Positions 59,022 to 64,000 of a stretch of DNA of 64,000 bases are shown here, piece by piece. A program made the translations under genes and the position numbers. The notes beneath the pieces are model-generated. The model was given only the letters and a program-made list of their open reading frames with translations, searched no databases and was not told where the DNA came from. The stretch is from Hymenopus coronatus (Eukaryota > Arthropoda > Insecta > Mantodea > Hymenopodidae), in NCBI GenBank assembly GCA_030762935.1, contig CM060900.1, positions 292,909,736 through 292,973,735 on the forward strand, written 5' to 3'. Within the stretch, counting starts at the first letter, position 1, and each line of letters begins with the position of its first letter.

Positions 59022-59665
59022 ATGTTTGAAAAGATACAGCAGGAATTTGGAAGTACAGAATATAAAAATCAATCAGTTCAATTAGATCAAATATTAGAAA
59101 GAGCATGTAATTATGCGTTAAAAAGAAAAGTATATGGTTTCCGTAAACATAAACCGGCATATTGGTGGAATGAAACAATTGCCCAATTAAGGAAGCAGTC
59201 CACTGCAGCACGCCGAAAAGTTACAAGGATAAACCAAAGAAGCAACATCGCAGAATGTGAAAAGTTGGAGATACAAAATCAATATCGAGAAAGCCGAAAT
59301 GCTCTTATAAGACCTATAAAAACAGCAAAAAAAAAAAAGGTTAATGGGACAAGCTATGCAATTAGTTGGATACTGATCAATGGGGTAAAGGATACAAAAT
59401 AGTAACGGGTAAGATAGGGTCTAATACATCAATAAAACTTACAGATGAACAGCAATTAAATATTGCTAAAACACTTTTCCCGGCACATAAAACAAATATA
59501 TGGCCAGAGATTAGCATTAATAAAGAAGAAATACCTTTATGTCAACAAGATGAAATAAAAGAATGGGGTAAAGGAATTAAATCAGGAAACCTAAGGGACC
59601 CGATGGTATCCCTCCAGAAGCTATAAAGGTTATCGCATCGCAAAACCCGGAAGTTCTTGAAAGAA
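59022..59665 (+). pseudogene. R1-like ORF2, linker and RT entry (fragment B)
   Basis: The first frame (59,022-59,402) includes LERACNYALKRK and KHKPAYWWNETIAQLRKQST then AARRKVTRI, the YWWN-x-x-I-x-x-LR signature between endonuclease and RT in R1-clade elements. The next (59,366-59,626) gives KIVTGKIGSNTS and IAKTLFPAHKTNIWPE, the pre-RT LFP segment. The KGPDGIPPEAIKVIASQNPE stretch (59,585-59,650) is then reached by a frame change. The open frames overlap by frameshift, so no intact protein is made. Confidence 0.82.
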
Positions 59666-60140
59666 CCGAAGGAAAAAGAGGACTTGCACAAATGCAATTC
59701 GGTTTTAGAAAAGACAAATCAACCCTGGATGCAATAGTGACAGTTAAACAAATTGTACCGAAGGACGCAAAGGAAAAAACATATGTATGCAGTTACGGTT
59801 ACTCTGGACGTCAAAAATGCCTTTAATTCAACACCTTGGAGAGGTATAATAAATGAACTTGTAAGAAGAGAAGTAGCCCCATACTTAATTAAGATTATTT
59901 GTAGTTACTTAGAAGATAGATATACACTGATTGGTGATAACATAAAAATGAGTATGAGTTGCGGTGTTCCGCAAGGCTCCGTCTTAGGTCCCACCCTATG
60001 GAACATATACTATGGTCCAGTTTTAAAGGAGGAATTACCAACTGGAGTAAAAACCATTGGATATGCTGATGATCTAGCGTTAATGGTATGTGGCAAAACA
60101 AAAGATGAAGTAGAAGAAAAAGCCCATGAATAAAATAGAA
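59666..60140 (+). pseudogene. R1-like reverse transcriptase palm (fragment B), with internal deletion
   Basis: The text continues abruptly with GKRGLAQMQFGFRKDKSTLD, so the RT motifs that normally lie between PEAIK and QFGFR (the FPxxWK and YRPIxLL segments, roughly 70-90 codons) are missing. Frame 59,753-60,133 then holds VTLDVKNAFNS (motif A, catalytic Asp), SCGVPQGSVLGPTLWNI (motif B) and IGYADDLALMV (motif C, intact YADD). The active-site motifs are preserved but the N-terminal deletion and frameshifts make it inactive. Confidence 0.88.
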
Positions 60141-61088
60141 ACATGGATGATCAAAAAAGGATTATGTCTGGCACCAGAAAAAAACGGAAATGATAATACC
60201 AGAAGGACGAAAATCTCTAAAGGAAATAACGGTTAGTTTCGGTAAAAAAGAAATAAAAACCAGTAAGAACATAAAATATTTGGGTGTTCAGATGGGACAC
60301 AATTTGAGTACGTGGCCACACATTAAGTATGTAGCTGCTAAAGCAGAAAGAAGTATTGCTGTTCTAGGAAGATTAATGCCAAATATGAGAGAACCCAAAC
60401 CAGAAAAAAGGAGAGTACTGAGTAGTGTAATAAACTCTATAATGCTGTACCGTTTACCTGCCTGGAAAACATCGGTGGAAATAGAGACCTTCCGGAGAAT
60501 TATGGAAAGTGTGCAGCGCAAGATAGCGATTAGAATTGCTAGTGAGTATAGGACTGTATCCACGCGGGTAATTCAAGTAATAGCCAGCACTATACCCATA
60601 CATCTAGAGGCTCGGGAGCGTGCACACGCAACTTAGAAACATGGAAATGCACAAAAGTGTAAGACAACAGAAAAAATTATACAGTCATGTCAAGAAGAAT
60701 GGGAACAGGAAACCAAGATGGCACAATGGACCAAGAAACTCATACCAGATATACAGCCCTGGATAAACCGGATACATGGACAAATGGAATATTATTTAAC
60801 GCAATATTTATCGGGGCACGGACGCTTCAAAACCTATTTGTTTAAAATGGCTATCACTAATAATGAAAACTGTCTGTATTGTCAGGAAAAGGATACTTCT
60901 GAACATACTGTATTAAAATGTAAAAATGGAATAGTATAAGACAAGCAATGATAAAATAAATTGCGCAAGAAATACCTGCTAAAAATATTATAACATTAAT
61001 GTTGGAAACTGAAAATAAATGGAAAATTATCCAAGACATGGTAATCAAAATTATAAAAGCTAAAGCACTGGATGAAAAGGAGAGATAA
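60141..61088 (+). pseudogene. R1-like ORF2 thumb and C-terminal zinc-finger region (fragment B)
   Basis: KIETWMIKKGLCLAPEK leads, after a small frame change, into 60,190-60,636, which holds NIKYLGVQMGHNLSTWPHIK, AVLGRLMPN and SVINSIMLYRLPAW. After another break, 60,718-60,939 reads QWTKKLIPDIQPWINRIHGQ, YLTQYLSGHGRFKTYLF and CLYCQEKDTSEHTVLKC. A final frameshift takes the reading to the terminal KAKALDEKER and a stop at about 61,086. This matches the R1-clade order and aligns with the C-termini of fragments A and C. Confidence 0.85.
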
Positions 61089-61243
61089 CCTTGACTGCTT
61101 CATTGTAAAGTAATGCTGTGAAGCAGTTTCATCAATGTGAGCAAGTGAATAAAAGAGGGTTTTCTTTTAGTCGGAATGAGTCCGGCACATCAGGGTTATT
61201 TCCCCTGATGCCCATGAGGGTTTTCCCCCCCTTCACAAAAAAA

Positions 61244-61386
61244 GTATATATAATAGGAGAAGTATTAGAAGTAGCAGTAGGGGTAGTAGTAGAAGGAGTA
61301 ATAGTAGTTATATAAGGAGTAATAGTGGCAGTAGTATTAGCAGTAGTAGCAGTAATAGCAGTAGAAGTTGCAGCAGTAGAAGCAGC
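61244..61386 (+). repeat. Degenerate (AGT)n satellite, block 3 (short)
   Basis: About 140 bp of AGT-type repeat separates fragments B and C. Their 3' ends face each other across it, both abutting the repeat with A-rich tails. Confidence 0.9.
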
Positions 61387-62406
61387 TTTTTTTCTCGTTT
61401 TTTTAAGGAGGGGGAAATACTCATGGACGCCAGGGAAGGTGGCCCTGGTGTGTCGGACTCTTACCGGCTAAAAACCACCTCCGTCTCCAGTAGTGCTGCG
61501 GAACTGCCTCTCAACATTTCTTCACAGTGCAGTATTCAAGTTTATCCTTCATCTTTTCCCTTATCCTGTAGGATGTTCTTAATGATTCCTGTAATAAAGT
61601 ACCATTTTCTTTCTTCCGTATCATATTTTGTATTCTCTTGTCTTGTGATAATTCCATTTCAATAACGTTTAAGGTTTTTATTCTTAAGGCGTTCCATCTT
61701 TTACATAATAAAATATTGTGTTCTGGTGCGTCTATTTCTTTACAATATCTGCATTGTTCAGTCTCAATTATCTTCATTTTGTATAAGTAGGTCCCAAATC
61801 GGCCATTTCCTGTTAAGAATTGCTTAAAAAAGTAGTCAACTTCTCCGTGTTGTCTGTTTAGCCACGGTTCAATTTTTGGAATAAGGCGTTTAGTCCAGTG
61901 GGCCGTTTCAAGCACGTCATCCCATTCCTCCTTCCATTTTTTCATTGTAATTTTCCTTTTCTCTGCTTTTTGTGCTCTATTATATTCTTCTTTATTAAAT
62001 GGGTGCTCGGTTGCTAATAAATGGAGCGGTATTGTTCCTGCAATCACTTGTGTTGCCTTGGTGGATGTTGTGCGATATGCACTTGCTATACTTAAGCGAT
62101 CTTTCTTTGGACGCGTTCTATAAGTTTCCTATGTGTTATTTTCCTCATACATTGCTTCCAAGCCGCAGCACAATAAAGTATAATGGAGTTAATAGCACTT
62201 CCTAGTAATTTCCTCTTTTGTTGGTTAGGACCTCCTACGTTTGGCATCGCTCTGGCCAAAGCTGCGACCACCTTATCCGCCTTTGCAGACACATACTTCA
62301 GATGTTCGACCATACTCATATTATATCCCATTGAGATACCTAAATATTTTAGGCATTTTTGCGGTTTAAGTTCTAAGTCTCCATCCTGTATAGTCACCTC
62401 TTTGAG
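61387..62406 (-). mobile_element. R1-clade non-LTR retrotransposon, 3' fragment C, in the AGT array
   Basis: On the minus strand the insert begins at its 5' truncation (62,406) with EVTIQDGDLELKPQKCLKYL and GISMGYNMSMVEHLKY, passes ALARAMPNVGGPNQQKRKLL, INSIILYCAAAWK and RVQRKIA, shifts frame at about 62,088, and continues from IAGTIPLHLLATEH through HGEVDYFFKQFLTGNGRFGT and CRYCKEIDAPEHNILLCKRW to a stop near 61,511. The 3' UTR matches fragment A almost base for base near GACGCCAGGGAAGGTGGCCC, and the A-rich tail abuts the array. It extends further 5' than fragment A but belongs to the same subfamily. Confidence 0.87.
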
Positions 62407-62532
62407 AGTAGTAGCAGTAGTAGCAGTTGTAGTTTAAGTAGCAGCTGTAGTAGCTTAGTAGCAGCAGTAGTAACTATGGTAGCAGCAATAGTAGCAGTAG
62501 CAGCAGCAGTAGTAATAGTAGTAGTAGTAGAT

Positions 62533-62578
<46 letters not shown>

Positions 62579-62904
62579 CAATATTAGTAATAGTAGTTGT
62601 AGTAGTAGGGTAAGCCGTTAGAATAGAAGTAGTAGTGGCAGTCGTAGCAGTATTAGCTGTAGGAATAAAATTGGAAGTAATAGTAATAATAGGAGTAGTA
62701 GCTTTAGGAGTAGTAGTAGTAGTAATAGGAGTAGTAGTAGGAATGGTAGTATTAGTAGTAGTAAAAGCATTAGCAGTAGCAACAGCAGGATCATAAGAAG
62801 TTGGCGTATTAGTAGTAGAAATAGGAGTAGCAGAAGGAGTAGTCGTAGTAGCAGTAGCAGAAGTGACAAAAGCATGGGTAGAAGTAGGAGTATTAATAGT
62901 AGAA

Positions 62905-62971
<67 letters not shown>

Positions 62972-63058
62972 CAGAAAATGAAGTATAAGGTGTTGCAGTA
63001 TCAGTAGTAGTAAAGTGAGCAGTAGTAGTAGGAGACTAAGCAGTAGGATCAGTATCAA

Positions 63059-63108
<50 letters not shown>

Positions 63109-63121
63109 ATAGTTGAAATTG

Positions 63122-63163
<42 letters not shown>

Positions 63164-63367
63164 CAGAATCAGTAGTAATAGGAGTAACAATAGTAGAACT
63201 AGTAGTTGGAGTACTAGTAAGAGGAGTAGTTGGAGAAGGAGTATCGAGTGTATTATTAGTAGCAGTAGCAGCAGCTCCATTAGTAATAGTAGGTATAATA
63301 GTAGTAGAAGTAGGAGGAGTAGTTGGAGTAGTATGAGCAGGATTAGTAAATGTATTAGTAGTAGCAA

Positions 63368-63439
<72 letters not shown>

Positions 63440-64000
63440 CAGTTGAAGTAGAACTGGTAGTAGTTGTATTTGTAGTAATAGTCGTGGTAAGAGAAGCAGT
63501 AATAACAATAGTAGAAGTGGGAGTAATAGTAGGTGTAATAGGAGTTGTAATAGCAGCAGTAGCAGTAAGCATATTAGTAGGAGAAGTAGTAATAGTAGTA
63601 ATAGTAGTAGGTGTAGTAGTGGTGGTAGGAGTAGTTGTAAATGGAGTTGTCGTAGCAGGAGTGGTATTATGGGTATTTTGTAGGAGCACTAGTATTAGTA
63701 GGAGTTGTACTAGGTATTGTAGCAAGAGAAGTGCTAGTAATTACCGTTGTAGCAGTAGTTATATGTGTAGTAGTAGTTCTAGGAGTAGGAGTAGCAGCAA
63801 AAGTAGTAATAGGTGCAGTAGCAGTAGTAGTAATATCAGAAATAGTAGAAGAAGTTGTAATAGTTGGAAGAGTAGTGGTTGTAGTTGTAGTAGAAGCAGT
63901 AGTAGGAGTAGTAGAAGGAGGAATTGTAGTAGTAAAATCAGTAGTAAGAGTAGTAGTATTGCGTTTAGGTGTAGTAGTATTAGTAGTAGTAGTAGTAGTA
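62407..64000 (+). repeat. Degenerate (AGT)n satellite, block 4, runs off the window
   Basis: AGT array as in the other blocks, with pure tracts near 62,540-62,575, 62,905-62,965, 63,060-63,105 and 63,370-63,435. The minus-strand open frames (Leu- and Thr-rich, up to 296 codons) are by-products of the triplet. The array continues past the right edge of the window. Confidence 0.92.

Larger units (their letters stand above)
58974..61243 (+). mobile_element. R1-clade non-LTR retrotransposon, fragment B, in the AGT array
   Basis: The largest of the three R1-like fragments and the only one on the plus strand. It holds the end of the endonuclease-RT linker, parts of the RT, thumb, C-terminal zinc-finger region, stop at about 61,086, and a 3' UTR with TTTTAGTCGGAATGAGTCCG and CCCATGAGGGTTTTCCCC, ending in a short A run before AGT repeats resume. 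The 3' UTR framework is shared with fragments A and C, so all three belong to one family group. Orientation relative to the AGT strand is opposite to A and C. Confidence 0.88.

Noticed and set aside
52853..63725. Very long open frames (up to 361 codons) rich in Leu, Thr, Val or Ser
   Set aside because: They are translations of degenerate (AGT)n; two of three minus-strand phases and most plus-strand phases rarely give stops. There are no domains and no plausible start context.

Overview
The window reads as repeat-dense nuclear DNA of an animal, most likely an arthropod. I see no intact host gene, no operon-like organisation and no tRNA or rRNA gene. Nearly everything recognisable is a satellite or a decayed transposable element: R1-, I- and CR1/L2-like non-LTR retrotransposons, a tRNA-derived SINE, a mariner-like transposase remnant, and two Helentron-type rolling-circle elements with a C-terminal endonuclease. 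The species cannot be named from this sequence.

Layout. 1-16,740 is a degenerate (AAT)n array. It is not a plain microsatellite: about ten distinguishable monomer types of roughly 360 bp form a 3.63 kb higher-order unit, whose first copy (1-3,632) is followed by a near-complete second copy (3,633 to about 6,950) and then reshuffled partial cycles, one monomer being inverted (7,322-7,649). 16,741-34,460 is an AT-rich TE graveyard: a SINE tail (17,224-17,368), a minus-strand two-ORF non-LTR element (18,850-22,940), a plus-strand RNase H-bearing non-LTR element (24,085-27,230) split by a SINE with a target-site duplication, a mariner-like remnant (32,226-32,830), and several copies of an unclassified dispersed repeat between 28.3 and 34.4 kb.

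34,466-52,872 is a large palindrome. A plus-strand Helentron (peptidase-like N-terminus, 21-residue repeats, Cys-rich/DUF6570-like region, Rep HUH, Pif1-like helicase, endonuclease) faces a minus-strand copy across a 2.9 kb spacer. The inner 4.2 kb of each arm is almost identical and carries the same disabling lesions. The outer 3 kb is visibly diverged and carries arm-specific lesions and insertions. The spacer holds a further diverged inverted repeat and a 36-bp tandem array.

52,873-64,000 is a degenerate (AGT)n array that truncates the right Helentron. It contains three 5'-truncated R1-clade retrotransposon fragments, in both orientations, each with its 3' end directly against the trinucleotide repeat.

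How the parts relate. The genes do not form a pathway. The window looks like a heterochromatic region shaped by satellite expansion, nested transposition, inverted duplication and possibly gene conversion. The most noteworthy signals are the stepwise identity profile of the Helentron palindrome, the microsatellite-resident R1 fragments, and the higher-order organisation of the AAT array. All claims come from reading the sequence and family knowledge; no database search was run.
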